NCBI GenBank assembly: GCA_031393505.1
Contig: JANMVX010000081.1
Span: forward strand, 30,659 to 94,658
From: JANYHF01 sp031393505
Lineage (GTDB): Bacteria > Pseudomonadota > Alphaproteobacteria > Rhizobiales > Hyphomicrobiaceae
Length of the DNA stretch: 64,000 nucleotides
Direction of reading: 5' to 3'
In this document: piece by piece, positions 42,050-51,440 of the stretch
Layout of the letters: each line of letters opens with the position of its first letter
Position numbering within the stretch: position 1 is the first letter of the stretch
The notes under the pieces: generated by a model
Told to the model about the DNA's origin: nothing
Databases searched by the model: none
The model's input: only the letters and a program-made list of their open reading frames with translations
Position numbers and translations under genes: made by a program

Positions 42050-44632
42050 TCACTCGGACCGCAGCAATGGCATGGGGCGGGCGCGCAACACCTGATAGGT
42101 GCCGAACAGGCCGAAGATCAGCACCAGGCCGAGAGCGATGCCGGCCGAGGCGAGGATTGAGGTCCAGGAAAAGACGAAGGCGATCTGCATGGCGTAGTGC
42201 AGGATGGTCCAGGCGGACAGCACGCCCAGGCCCAGCGCGACCGTGGCCGCGGCCAACGCCAAGAGGCCGTATTCGGCCATCATGGTCGCGACCACCGTGC
42301 CAGTCCCGGCGCCGAGCACCTTCAGCATCACCGCCTGATAACTGCGGCGGCGGCGAGCTGCCGTCATGGCGCCCGCCAACACCAGCGATCCGGCGCTGAG
42401 GGTGACAAGGGCGGCGACCCGGATGGCGGCGACGACCTTGTCGAGGACGGCTGCGGCCAGATCCAGCCCATCCTTGACGCGAATGGCGGCCGTACCCGGA
42501 AATGTGTCGGCGATGGCCTGTAGCAACTCGCCTTCCTTGGCGGGAGACAGCGGCGTGGGATAGGTGATTGTCCCCATCAGATTGTGCGGTGCGTTCTTCA
42601 AAGCGTTCGGCGACAGGATCATGGTGAAGTTCATCGCCAGCCGTTCCCAAGCTGGCTTGCGCAGGTTAGAGATGCGCGCCTCGATTGGCCGGCCGAGCAC
42701 GTTGACCACCAGGGTGTCGCCAATCACGAGTCCAAAACCGCGTGCGATCTCTTCGTCCAGCGACACCAGGGGCGGGCCAGAGTAGTCCTTGGCCCACCAA
42801 TCGCCCGTGATGAGTTTGTCGTTCGGCGGCGGCTCGGTAGCGTAGGTCAGGCCACGGTCGCCCTGCAGGAACCACTCGGTTTCGCGCGTGGCTTTCAATT
42901 GTTCGACCGGCGTCCCTTTCAGGCTGACGACGCGCCCGCGCAGCATCGGCTTGGCATCGATGGCGGCGCCGGGGGCGATGCGCTCCAATAGGGCCGCCAG
43001 TTCAGGACCTTGCGTGCGGCCGAGATCGAGCAGGTAGTAGTTCGGCGCCCGCGCGGGGGCGCTGGTTTTCAGCTCCGTTTCCAGACTGTTGTCGACCAGC
43101 GACAGCGCCGTCAGCAGCCCCAGGCCCAGCCCCAGCGACAGCATGATGGGCCGCGCCAGGGACTGCGGGCCGGAAATGTTGCCGAGCGCGATCCGCACCG
43201 GTGGCGGGCCGAATTTCGGCAGCCGGGCGACGGCCACTTCGATCAACCATCCCGCGACCAGCAAGAGCGCCGCAACGAGTATGAGGCCGCCGGCGCTGTA
43301 GACTGCGATCATTCGATCAGACGCCTGCATCAACAGCAGCCCGAACGACGCCGCGAACAGAAGGGCCGTGGCCGCAATATACGGCCAGCGCGGCAGCCGG
43401 AGGCGGATGGGCGCGATCTCGTCGCGGAACAGGGCGGTGGCCTTCATCTGCTCGGCGCGGCCCAGCGGCCAGAGCGTGAAGAGGAGCGCGATCAAAAGGC
43501 CGAAAGCGGCGGCGATGGCGTAGGTGGCGGGCCGGTGCACGGCGCGGATATCGACGGGCGCGAGTTGGCCGAGGCCGGCGATGGCGAGGTCGGGGACGAA
43601 GGATCCCAACAGCATGCCGAGCGTGATCCCGAGCACCGTCAGCAGCAGGATCTGCGCGAGGTAAATGCCGAACACCTGGCCATCCCCCGCCCCCAAAGAA
43701 CGAAGCGTGGCGATGGTTTTGCGCATACGGACCAGGTGCGACGCCACCGCATTGGCGACCCCAAGGCCGCCGATGCCGAGCGTGGTGAAGCCCACCAGCG
43801 TCAGGAATTGGCCCAGCCGCTCAATGGCTTTTCGCGCGCCTGGGATGGGGTCGAGGCGGGTGGCGGTCTGGAAACCGCCGTTGGCGAGTTCGGCGGAGAG
43901 GTCCTTGGCCAGCGCCTTGATGCCAACAGCCTTGGCCGGCTCGGGGACGACCTTGTATTGCCAGCGGATGAGGCTGCCTTCTGCGGCGAGGCCGGCGGCT
44001 TCCAGCGTTGGCATGGCCACCAGCAAGCGCGGGCCGTAAATGGCCTGGCCGGACAGTTTGTCGGGCTCGGACTGGATTGTTCCGGTTATTTCGATCTCGG
44101 CCGCGCCAACATGAATTTTGTCGCCGATCTTCAGGCCGAGCCGGTCGAGCAGCAGGGGATCGCAGACGGCGGTGTTGGGACGTTTCAGAGCCTCGGCAAG
44201 CGTCGCTCCGCCCTTTAGCAGCAATTGCCCGGTCAGCGGATAGACGGCATCCACCGCTTTCACCTCGACCAGCGCCTGCTTGCCTTTGTCGGTGGCCGAA
44301 AGCGCCGGAATGCGAGCCATGGCGCGCAAGGTTGCGACTTCGCCGGTCTGCCCGAACCTGTCAATGATGGCGCGCTCGGCAGCCGACGCCCGCAGGTGCA
44401 TGCGCGCCACCGCCAGGTCGCCGCCGAGGATCTCGCGACCATGATCGTCCAGCGCCGCCGTGATGGCGTCGCCGATGCCGCCGACCCCGACGATGGCGGC
44501 GACGCCCAGCGCCACGCAGGCAATGAGGATGTACAGCCCACGCAAGCCGCCGCGGAGCTGGCGCACGGCGAGGCGGAGGGAGAGCGGAAGCCGCGCCGCC
44601 GGAACGCCAATGTCAGCCGTGTTCGTGGTCAC
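42050..44632 (-). CDS. ABC exporter permease (YbbP/FtsX-type)
   Basis: An 860-residue permease, the two-FtsX-domain form. Hydrophobic helices occur at about 30-55, then in three clusters (about 265-310, 330-400 and 425-480), and a final FtsX set from about 740 to 850. Two large periplasmic regions lie between. It starts at GTG (44632) overlapping the stop of the ATPase gene. The YbbA-YbbP pair belongs to the LolCDE/MacB-like type VII ABC transporters and usually sits beside tesA, as here. The substrate is unknown. Confidence 0.9.
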   Translation of the reverse strand: MTTNTADIGVPAARLPLSLRLAVRQLRGGLRGLYILIACVALGVAAIVGVGGIGDAITAALDDHGREILGGDLAVARMHLRASAAERAIIDRFGQTGEVATLRAMARIPALSATDKGKQALVEVKAVDAVYPLTGQLLLKGGATLAEALKRPNTAVCDPLLLDRLGLKIGDKIHVGAAEIEITGTIQSEPDKLSGQAIYGPRLLVAMPTLEAAGLAAEGSLIRWQYKVVPEPAKAVGIKALAKDLSAELANGGFQTATRLDPIPGARKAIERLGQFLTLVGFTTLGIGGLGVANAVASHLVRMRKTIATLRSLGAGDGQVFGIYLAQILLLTVLGITLGMLLGSFVPDLAIAGLGQLAPVDIRAVHRPATYAIAAAFGLLIALLFTLWPLGRAEQMKATALFRDEIAPIRLRLPRWPYIAATALLFAASFGLLLMQASDRMIAVYSAGGLILVAALLLVAGWLIEVAVARLPKFGPPPVRIALGNISGPQSLARPIMLSLGLGLGLLTALSLVDNSLETELKTSAPARAPNYYLLDLGRTQGPELAALLERIAPGAAIDAKPMLRGRVVSLKGTPVEQLKATRETEWFLQGDRGLTYATEPPPNDKLITGDWWAKDYSGPPLVSLDEEIARGFGLVIGDTLVVNVLGRPIEARISNLRKPAWERLAMNFTMILSPNALKNAPHNLMGTITYPTPLSPAKEGELLQAIADTFPGTAAIRVKDGLDLAAAVLDKVVAAIRVAALVTLSAGSLVLAGAMTAARRRRSYQAVMLKVLGAGTGTVVATMMAEYGLLALAAATVALGLGVLSAWTILHYAMQIAFVFSWTSILASAGIALGLVLIFGLFGTYQVLRARPMPLLRSE

Positions 44633-45321
44633 GCCGGCTCCATCTCCAGCACGCGCCCGTCGCGCATGGCGATGCTGCGGTCGCAGCGGGCGGCGAGCGT
44701 TGCGTCGTGGGTGATCAGCACCAGCGTCATGCCGCGGCGCGCGCGCAGATCGAACAGCAGATCGACGATGCCCGCCCCGGTCTTGGCGTCGAGATTGCCC
44801 GTTGGCTCATCGGCCAGCAGGATGGCGGGCTCCACCACCATGGCGCGCGCGATGGCGACGCGCTGCTGCTCGCCGCCCGAGAGCTCCGCCGGAAGATGGG
44901 TTGCGCGACCTGCCAGCCCCACGTCCGCCAGGGCGATGGCGGCGCGCCGACTGGCGTCGCGGGCGCCGGCAAGCTCCAGCGGCAGCGCCACATTCTCCAG
45001 CGCCGTCATGGTCGGCACCAGATGGAACGACTGGAACACGATGCCGATGGCCTTTCCACGCAGCCGGGCAAGCGCGCTTTCCGACTTTCCGGCAAAATCC
45101 TCGCCAGCCACTCTGACGCGGCCGGAACTTGCCCGCTCCAGCCCGGCCATGATCATCAGCATGGAGGACTTGCCCGATCCGCTCGGCCCCAAAATGCCGA
45201 CAGACTCGCCGGCTTGTATGGAGAGCGTGACCTGGTCGAGGATCTGCACCGGACCGGCGCGGCTGGCCAGACGGAGACTGACCTCGTCGAGACGGATAAT
45301 GGGGTCTAAGGTCTTTTGCAT
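44629..45321 (-). CDS. ABC exporter ATPase (YbbA-type)
   Basis: A 230-residue ATPase with Walker A GPSGSGKSSM (about 45-54), signature LSGGEQQR, Walker B AILLADEPTGN and the switch His in LITHD. It belongs to the LolD/MacB-type family and is coupled to the permease by a GTGA overlap. It is divergent from the esterase gene; the two start codons are only about 30 bases apart. Confidence 0.92.
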   Translation of the reverse strand: MQKTLDPIIRLDEVSLRLASRAGPVQILDQVTLSIQAGESVGILGPSGSGKSSMLMIMAGLERASSGRVRVAGEDFAGKSESALARLRGKAIGIVFQSFHLVPTMTALENVALPLELAGARDASRRAAIALADVGLAGRATHLPAELSGGEQQRVAIARAMVVEPAILLADEPTGNLDAKTGAGIVDLLFDLRARRGMTLVLITHDATLAARCDRSIAMRDGRVLEMEPA

Positions 45322-45351
45322 GCGAAGAAACGGACCCCGAGGTGGCTAAGG

Positions 45352-46023
45352 ATGGATTGGATGGCTGGTCGTAGATGCTTCTTGTGGCCGAAAGCGGCCG
45401 TCGTGCTGCTGGCGGCGGTGGTCGCCTTAATGCTGGGAGCAGAGATGGGGCAGGCAGCGGCGAAAATCAAACTGGCGGCGCTGGGCGACAGCATTACAGC
45501 CGGCTTGGGCGTGAAGGTCGAGGAGGCGTATCCGGCGCGTCTGCAAGCCCTGCTGGCGGCCAAAGGCATCGAGGCAGAGATCGCCAATGCCGGCGTCTCG
45601 GGAGACACCGCGGCCGATGGTCTGGACCGGCTGGACTGGTCGGTACCGGACGGGACGGATGGCGTCATCCTGGCGCTGGGCGCCAACGATATGCTGCGTG
45701 GGCTGGAGCCCAAGCAAACCGCGGCGACGCTCGATAAAATCCTCACTGCACTGCAGGCGCGCAAAATCCAGGTGCTTCTTGTCGGCATGAAAGCCGGCAC
45801 GAATTTCGGCGAATCGTTCCGAGCCGCGTTCAACAAGATGTACCCCGACCTCGCCGCCAAGCACGGTCTCGACCTCTACCCCTTCCTGTTGCAGGATGTC
45901 GCCCGCGATCCCGCGCTCAACCAGAGTGACGGCATTCATCCAAATCCCAAAGGCGCGGCGCGGATCGCGGAACGCATGCTGCCGAGCGTGCTGAAACTGA
46001 TTGAGCGCATCGACAGGCGGTAG
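45352..46023 (+). CDS. periplasmic SGNH arylesterase / lysophospholipase (TesA-like)
   Basis: A 223-residue esterase. A signal peptide (about residues 1-37, GQAAA) leads into the SGNH blocks: GDSITAGLG with the nucleophilic Ser, the oxyanion-hole Gly in GVSGDT, GAND with Asn, and DGIHPN with catalytic Asp and His. An ATG at 45361 with AAGGA upstream is an equally good start. The combination tesA / ybbA-ybbP is conserved in proteobacteria and suggests envelope lipid turnover. Confidence 0.9.
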   Translation: MDWMAGRRCFLWPKAAVVLLAAVVALMLGAEMGQAAAKIKLAALGDSITAGLGVKVEEAYPARLQALLAAKGIEAEIANAGVSGDTAADGLDRLDWSVPDGTDGVILALGANDMLRGLEPKQTAATLDKILTALQARKIQVLLVGMKAGTNFGESFRAAFNKMYPDLAAKHGLDLYPFLLQDVARDPALNQSDGIHPNPKGAARIAERMLPSVLKLIERIDRR

Positions 46024-46086
46024 GTCGAAGCACCGCATTTGCAGTTGGCGATAACATTACCGACAGCACCCCGAAGCCGACAGCTC

Positions 46087-46116
46087 CATCGCCTTCTCCC
46101 AAGGGAGAAGGCGATG
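46087..46116. terminator. perfect 14-bp palindrome behind the esterase gene
   Basis: CATCGCCTTCTCCC at 46087-46100 pairs perfectly with 46103-46116 around a two-base loop. It may be a terminator or half of the CTTCTCCC-type repeat family seen elsewhere in the window. Confidence 0.6.
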
Positions 46117-46200
46117 GGACTACTCGCGGCGATGCTTGAATTGAGCGCAAACTGAATTGAATGGCCTTCGCCGCGATCACCCTGTTAGTATGCCGCCACC

Positions 46201-46776
46201 ATGCCCCGCCTGTTCTCCGCCTTTCGCGTGCCCGCCCCGGTCGAGGACTGGCTGTCGGACCTTGAACACGAGATGCCGGGCGCGCGCTGGACCGATCCGT
46301 CAGACTATCACGTGGCGCTGCGCTTCTTCGGCGATGTCGACAAGCATGTGATGGACGATATTCTGGCCGGGCTGGAAAGCACGTTCCTGCCGGTGTTTCC
46401 GGCGCACATCCGCGGGCTGGGCGTCTACGGTGGCGACCGGCCGCGCGTGCTGGTGGCCGAGATCGAGCCCCATCCCGCGCTGACCGACCTGCACCGCGCC
46501 CACGAGCGCATCGCCTTCTCGGCCGGCCTGGAGCCGGACCGGCGCAAATACAGCCCGCACATCACGTTGGCGCGGCTGCACGGCACTTTGCCCGAAACCA
46601 TCGCCAGCTTCATCCAGTCCTTCACCCCCGCCAGCCTGCCCAGCTTTACGGTCGAGGAGGTGGAGCTGATGTCGGCGCGCGACGGCAGCGGCGGCGGGCC
46701 CTATCTGACCGAGGCGACCTTCAGGTTGACGGGAGCGAACGCCGGCGATGACAGCGCATATGACGCCGAGGATTGA
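46201..46776 (+). CDS. thpR: RNA 2',3'-cyclic phosphodiesterase
   Basis: A 191-residue 2H phosphoesterase. It starts MPRLFSAFRVP as in the family. The second His motif is canonical (HITLAR, about 120-125), but the first is HVAL (about 39-42) in place of the usual His-x-Thr/Ser, with Ala where the hydroxyl residue should be. LMSARDGSGGGPYL is the closing signature. The enzyme opens 2',3'-cyclic phosphates on RNA in vitro; the physiological substrate is uncertain. The 3' end overlaps the convergent phosphatase gene by 76 bases. Confidence 0.85.
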   Translation: MPRLFSAFRVPAPVEDWLSDLEHEMPGARWTDPSDYHVALRFFGDVDKHVMDDILAGLESTFLPVFPAHIRGLGVYGGDRPRVLVAEIEPHPALTDLHRAHERIAFSAGLEPDRRKYSPHITLARLHGTLPETIASFIQSFTPASLPSFTVEEVELMSARDGSGGGPYLTEATFRLTGANAGDDSAYDAED

Positions 46777-47237
46777 TCGATACTCTCGACCAGGCTGCGG
46801 GCCGCGATCTGCAGCAGCTCGAACACATCGTCAGCCGCCATGTCGCCTTCAAAGGTCGGGTCGGGCACATCTTCGGCGCCGATCCAGGGGGCGAAATCCA
46901 TCAGCAGGTGGACGCGACTCTCACAGCCGGCCGGCGCCAATTCCAAAAGCCTGTTGCGGGTGGCCACGTCCATGGCGAGCAGCAGCTCGAAGTTGCGGAA
47001 GTCGCCATCGGAAATCTCGCGCGAGCGAAACCCAGAGAGATCAACGCCCGCACGGGCGGCCGCCCCCAGCGCCAAGCGGCTGGCCTTGGCGCCCGCACCA
47101 ACTTTCAGCCCACGCGAGGCCAGCAGGAAATCGTCCAACCGGTCCTCCTGAGCGATCAAGAGGCGCATCGCCGCCTCGGCCAGAACCGAGCGGCAGGTAT
47201 TGTCACGGCAGACGAAAAGCAATCGGTGTTGGGTCAT
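46701..47237 (-). CDS. low-molecular-weight protein tyrosine phosphatase family protein
   Basis: A 178-residue protein with the P-loop V-C-RDNTC-R-S (Cys9, Arg15), the low-molecular-weight PTP or arsenate-reductase fold, and VPDPTFEG near residue 131 supplying the general-acid Asp. It lacks a typical kinase or polysaccharide partner in the vicinity. Its 3' end is antiparallel to thpR. Substrate unknown; protein-Tyr or arsenate activity cannot be told apart from sequence. Confidence 0.85.
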   Translation of the reverse strand: MTQHRLLFVCRDNTCRSVLAEAAMRLLIAQEDRLDDFLLASRGLKVGAGAKASRLALGAAARAGVDLSGFRSREISDGDFRNFELLLAMDVATRNRLLELAPAGCESRVHLLMDFAPWIGAEDVPDPTFEGDMAADDVFELLQIAARSLVESIDQSSASYALSSPAFAPVNLKVASVR

Positions 47238-47343
47238 GTCTCAATCTTGCGAATCAGCGATGCAAACCCTTGACACGCAGCAGACTCAGGCAGCAAGGCG
47301 GGATCATGGTGATTTGCCCACGCAAGCCAGGGAGAACTATTTT

Positions 47344-47640
47344 ATGGTGGAAAAACTCGGGGCCGAGGCCCTTGTTCAGTTGGCAGAGCAACTGCCGGAA
47401 TGGATGCTGAAGACGACGCCTGACGCGATCCATAAATCGTTCAAGTTCAAAAACTTCAACGCCGCCTTCGGCTTCATGAGCCGGGTCGCGCTGCTGGCGG
47501 AAAAGTTGGATCACCATCCCGAATGGTCGAACGTGTGGAACAAGGTGGAGATCACCCTGACCAGCCACGATGCGGGCGGCCTAACGCAACGGGATGTAAC
47601 GATGGCTCGTGCGATCGATGGTCTCGACGCTGAAGCTTAG
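47344..47640 (+). CDS. phhB: pterin-4-alpha-carbinolamine dehydratase
   Basis: A 98-residue enzyme that recycles the pterin cofactor of aromatic amino-acid hydroxylases and also serves in molybdopterin metabolism in some bacteria. The signature EKLDHHPEWSNVWNKVEITLTSHDAGGLT holds the active-site His pair and Trp. GGAG lies upstream of the ATG at 47344 at a long spacing. The last 60 bases overlap the convergent DUF2865 gene. Confidence 0.92.
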   Translation: MVEKLGAEALVQLAEQLPEWMLKTTPDAIHKSFKFKNFNAAFGFMSRVALLAEKLDHHPEWSNVWNKVEITLTSHDAGGLTQRDVTMARAIDGLDAEA

Positions 47641-48480
47641 CGGGTTCTGGTAGGTTGCTTGCACGGCCTTGACCGGTTTTGCGACACGCTTGGCCTTGAC
47701 CACGGCCGGGATGGGCCGCAGCGCGTCGGCGGTTGGCCGCAAGCTGACCAGCGCCGGATCGGCGTTGGCCGCAATCGCCCCGTCGGCAGCCACCGCCGCC
47801 ACATTGCCCTGTTGGCCGTCGGTATCGGGCAACGGGGCGGGATCGTCGGACGCCGTTACTGGCTGCGGCTGCGGCGTGGCGGTCGCCACCTGTTGCGCCT
47901 GGTTCGCGGCTGCGACGGCGGCATAGGTCTTGTGGCGCAGGATTTCACTGTCGGCCCAGGGGCCGGGCTTGCACTGACACTGCGGCTGCAGCGCCTTGCG
48001 GTAGAGGAACGCCGTCTCCAATGACGAATAGGGCTTGCCGTCAAGCCCGACGAACTGCGTCGCGTCGCTATCGCCATGCGGCGCGTAGTAGAGTTTCGCA
48101 GGCTGCGAGCAGCTGGATTCACAGGTGTTGCTGTCGCGCCGGAAGTGGGACTCGGTGGTTGAATCGCTCACCGGCCAATAGTAACCGTCGCACAGCCGCA
48201 CACAGACAGTGCGGTAGGCTGGCGATTGGCGCGGGGCAGACTTTTGGCCGCCGGAATAAGGAAAAAGCGGATCGCTGTGATGGCTACTGACGGCTTGCGG
48301 AGCTGGCGCTGCCGGCGCCGGCGCCGGCGGTGCAAAGATCGAGATCAGCTGGTCGAAGAACCCGTTCGGCCCACCGCGAGCGGCGGCATCGGCCGACGGC
48401 ACGCCCGGCAGCCACAGTCCGGCCAGAGCGACTGACGCCAGGGTCACCATGACCCGCGCCCGCTTACGCAATACCTGCAT
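47581..48480 (-). CDS. secreted DUF2865 protein
   Basis: A 299-residue exported protein from the ATG at 48480 (a TTG at 48492 is the alternative). The signal peptide ends near ADAAARG. After a Pro/Ala-rich linker, DUF2865 shows its Cys pattern (VCVRLCDGYYWPVS, TCESSC, CQCKPGPW, about residues 90-180). The C-terminal third is Ala/Pro-rich and ends TSHRYIPLR. Function unknown; the family is nearly confined to Hyphomicrobiales. Confidence 0.85.
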   Translation of the reverse strand: MQVLRKRARVMVTLASVALAGLWLPGVPSADAAARGGPNGFFDQLISIFAPPAPAPAAPAPQAVSSHHSDPLFPYSGGQKSAPRQSPAYRTVCVRLCDGYYWPVSDSTTESHFRRDSNTCESSCSQPAKLYYAPHGDSDATQFVGLDGKPYSSLETAFLYRKALQPQCQCKPGPWADSEILRHKTYAAVAAANQAQQVATATPQPQPVTASDDPAPLPDTDGQQGNVAAVAADGAIAANADPALVSLRPTADALRPIPAVVKAKRVAKPVKAVQATYQNPLSFSVETIDRTSHRYIPLR

Positions 48481-48742
48481 GATGCCAAACAACGCTCACA
48501 ACGCCACGCCACGGCCCTAAGGCCAACGCCAGTTGTGCGCGCGATTGGCAAACTTTCCCTAAACGGTGTGCCGGAATTGCTGGGCCGCGCGCGTAGCAGC
48601 GAATAGCGAGTTGCGAAAAGGGCCATGAGAGTGGGATCCCAATCCCTATTCGCTACTCACTATTCGCTTCTTCCGGCCTGGGCCGGAATTGCTGGTTCGT
48701 GCGGAGCGGGCTAGGATCGACACAAATCAACAAGAGGCGGCC

Positions 48743-50161
48743 ATGACCAATTCGGATCCGACCCAGCTCAGCGCTGGCGAACTCATCGCTCAGTTCCGCC
48801 GCCGCGCGCTGTCGCCGGTCGAGGTCGCCAAGGCTGTGCTGGCGCGGGTTGAAAAGCTCGGTCCAACGGTAAATGCCTTTTGCCATCTCGATCCGGTCGG
48901 CGCGCTCGCCTCCGCCAAGACCAGCGAAGCGCGCTGGCGCGACGGCGAACCCATCGGCCTGCTCGACGGCGTGCCCACCACCATCAAGGACCTGACGGCC
49001 GTCGCCGGCTGGCCGACGCGGCGCGGTTCGAAACTGACGGACGGTAAACTGTCCGCCTTCGACGCCCCCGCCGTGGCGCGGCTGCGTGAGCACGGCGCGG
49101 TGCTTATTGGCAAAACCACCACCCCGGAGTTTGGCTGGAAAGGCGTCACCGACAGCCCGCTCACCGGTGTCACCCGCAATCCCTGGAATACGGCGCTTAC
49201 GCCGGGCGGCTCGTCAGGCGGCGCAGCAGTGGCGGCCGTGCTGAGCCTGGGCACGCTGCACACCGGCACCGATGGCGCTGGCTCGGTGCGCATCCCCTCC
49301 GCGTTCACCGGATGCTTTGGCCTGAAGCCGACCTATGGCCGTATCCCCCTTTACCCGGCCTCTCCGATGGGCACCTTGGCCGTGCTCGGCCCGATGACGC
49401 GCACTGTCGCCGACGCCGCCCTGATGATGGCCGCCATGGCCGCCCCCGATGCGCGCGACGTGACGGCGGACCGCGCGCAGGCCATCGATTACCGGATCGG
49501 GCTCGACGCGGGCGTTGCAGGCTTGCGCATCGGCTATTCGCCCCGCCTCGGCGGCCATGTGCGCAAAGTCGATGCCGAGATTGAAGCCGCCATCGCCAAA
49601 GCCGCCGCCGATTTCAAAGCGTTGGGCGCGCATGTCGAACAAGCCGACCCAGACCTGCCGTCCGATATGGAACAGGTTCTGCTCGCCCAATGGAGCGCGG
49701 GCAGCGCGGCCATCGCCGATGGCTACGACAAATCTGAGCTATCGGCCTGCGATCCCGGCTTCCTCAAAATGATCGAGCGCGGGCGAAACATCTCCGGGGC
49801 AGATTTCGTGCGCGCCACCACCCGCCGCGCCGCCATGCACGAGGCCATGCTGCAGTTCCACCAGCGCTTCGACCTGCTGATCACGCCCACCATGCCGCTC
49901 GCCGCCATCGAGGCCGGCCGCGATGTTCCTGCGTCCGGCGACTGGGGCACGGAGTGGTGGCATTGGACGCCGTTCACCTATCCGTTCAACCTCACGCAAC
50001 AACCGGCCGCCTCCTGCCCCGCCGGTTTCACCACGGCCGGACTGCCCATCGGCTTGCAGATCGTGGGACCGTTGGGCAGCGATGCGCTGGTGCTGCGCGC
50101 ATCGCGGGCGTTCGAGAGCGTGCGGCCGTTCAGGATGTGCGAGACGCCGCGTGGTGGGTAA
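48743..50161 (+). CDS. amidase signature-family enzyme
   Basis: A 472-residue amidase. The catalytic triad is intact: Lys82 in TTIKD, cis-Ser157 in PGGSSGG, and Ser181 in DGAGSVRIP. The last 200 residues carry the usual PTMP and TYPFNLTQQPA blocks near the substrate channel. The substrate is undetermined; relatives hydrolyse aryl amides, indoleacetamide or mandelamide. The ATG at 48743 has AGAGGCGG upstream. A palindromic element separates it from hslO. Confidence 0.9.
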   Translation: MTNSDPTQLSAGELIAQFRRRALSPVEVAKAVLARVEKLGPTVNAFCHLDPVGALASAKTSEARWRDGEPIGLLDGVPTTIKDLTAVAGWPTRRGSKLTDGKLSAFDAPAVARLREHGAVLIGKTTTPEFGWKGVTDSPLTGVTRNPWNTALTPGGSSGGAAVAAVLSLGTLHTGTDGAGSVRIPSAFTGCFGLKPTYGRIPLYPASPMGTLAVLGPMTRTVADAALMMAAMAAPDARDVTADRAQAIDYRIGLDAGVAGLRIGYSPRLGGHVRKVDAEIEAAIAKAAADFKALGAHVEQADPDLPSDMEQVLLAQWSAGSAAIADGYDKSELSACDPGFLKMIERGRNISGADFVRATTRRAAMHEAMLQFHQRFDLLITPTMPLAAIEAGRDVPASGDWGTEWWHWTPFTYPFNLTQQPAASCPAGFTTAGLPIGLQIVGPLGSDALVLRASRAFESVRPFRMCETPRGG

Positions 50162-50185
50162 TTCTGGTGTTCAAAGATTCCCACC

Positions 50186-50374
50186 CGCTTCCCGGAATTT
50201 GGCGCGCGTCTTCGCGTGGCAAATATCCGGGACCCTGCCTGTTGCGGTTACATCCGTCGGTGCTGCGGACGTGGAAACGGGCCATGCGGTTGGCTCGTCG
50301 GCTCCCTCAGGCAGGTAAGGGTCCCGGATATTCGACGCGCAAGACAGAAAGAGCGCGCCGAATTCCGGGAAGCG
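50186..50374. repeat. long imperfect inverted-repeat element
   Basis: Left arm from 50186 (CGCTTCCCGGAATT...) matches the complement of the right arm ending at 50374 over about 55 bases with an insertion, including the internal block ATATCCGGGACCC. The arms are separated by about 70 bases. It looks like a small non-autonomous mobile element or a very stable RNA hairpin between amidase and hslO. Confidence 0.65.
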
Positions 50375-50413
50375 TGATTGGTTGCACGTTTGGAATTGGA
50401 CGGGTGCTTTCAC

Positions 50414-51409
50414 TCAACGGTTTGCCTGCTCATTACTATCGCCCGCTTTCCGCACCAGCTCTTCCGGCTGAAACCGATAATGCGTCGAGCAGAACTCGCA
50501 CTTCGCCTTCACCATGCCGTCCGGCTCGACCATGTCGGCAATTTCGTCCGGCTTGAACTGAGAGATAATCCCCGCCAGCCGCTCGTGCGAGCAGTTGCAT
50601 TGCGCGGTCAGCGGCGTCGCCCCGTAGGCACGCACGCCCTCCTCGTTGAAGAGGCGGATCAACAGACGCTCGGGAGCGACGGTCGGGTCGATCAACTCGT
50701 GGTCCTCGACGGTGGCTGCCAAGATGCGCGTGCGCTCCCAATCGTCGTCGTCCTCGCGGCCGCTGCCGTCGCCTTTCAGGATGTCGCGGTCGGGCAGGCC
50801 GGCGCCGCCATCGGGCGAGAGGTGCTGGATCATCAGGCCGCCGACGCGCCAATGCCAGCCGCGGTTCTGTACTCCACCGGCGGAGAATTCTTTCCCCACC
50901 GCGAGGCGGATGAATGTGGGCAGCTGTACGGATTGTTTGAAATAGGCGAGCGCGGCTTCCGACAGCGTCTGGTCCGCCAGCTGCACGATGCCCTGGTGCC
51001 GGTCTTGCTCGCCGCCCGGATCGATGGTGAGTGCGAGGTGGCCGTCGCCGAGCAGTTTGGCTTCGTCGATGGGGCCGGCGGCTTCCAGGCCCGCGATGGC
51101 GACGGCGTCGAAGTTGGCGTAGCCGCGCAATTTGCCGGGGCTCTCGCAGCTGGCGACCAGGAGCGAGAGCGGGCCGTCGGTCTTGGTCTGCAGGATGATC
51201 TTGGCGTCGGTTTTCAAGGCCGCGCCGAGCATGGCGGCGAGCGCCAGCGCGGCGCCGAGCACGCGGGTGACGGGATCGGGGTAATCGTGGCGGGTAAGGA
51301 TTTCGTCGGCGGCGGGGCCGAGGCGGACCAAGCGGCCCATGACGCCCGAGGCTTCGGCGCGGAAGGGGAGTGCGAGGTCGTCGGGGAGGGGAGCGGGGGT
51401 GTTTGTCAT
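50414..51409 (-). CDS. hslO: redox-regulated chaperone Hsp33
   Basis: A 331-residue holdase chaperone activated by oxidative unfolding. The C-terminal zinc module CNC (about 270) and CEFC (about 303) is complete, and FRAEASGVMGRLVRLG marks the N-terminal domain. The ATG at 51409 is chosen by family length; no clear ribosome-binding site is visible. It lies downstream of argD-argF, a gene order I know from Hyphomicrobiales, separated by a 190-base repeat element that may uncouple it. Confidence 0.93.
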   Translation of the reverse strand: MTNTPAPLPDDLALPFRAEASGVMGRLVRLGPAADEILTRHDYPDPVTRVLGAALALAAMLGAALKTDAKIILQTKTDGPLSLLVASCESPGKLRGYANFDAVAIAGLEAAGPIDEAKLLGDGHLALTIDPGGEQDRHQGIVQLADQTLSEAALAYFKQSVQLPTFIRLAVGKEFSAGGVQNRGWHWRVGGLMIQHLSPDGGAGLPDRDILKGDGSGREDDDDWERTRILAATVEDHELIDPTVAPERLLIRLFNEEGVRAYGATPLTAQCNCSHERLAGIISQFKPDEIADMVEPDGMVKAKCEFCSTHYRFQPEELVRKAGDSNEQANR

Positions 51410-51440
51410 GATGATGAGCACACGGAACGATCTGAAACTC

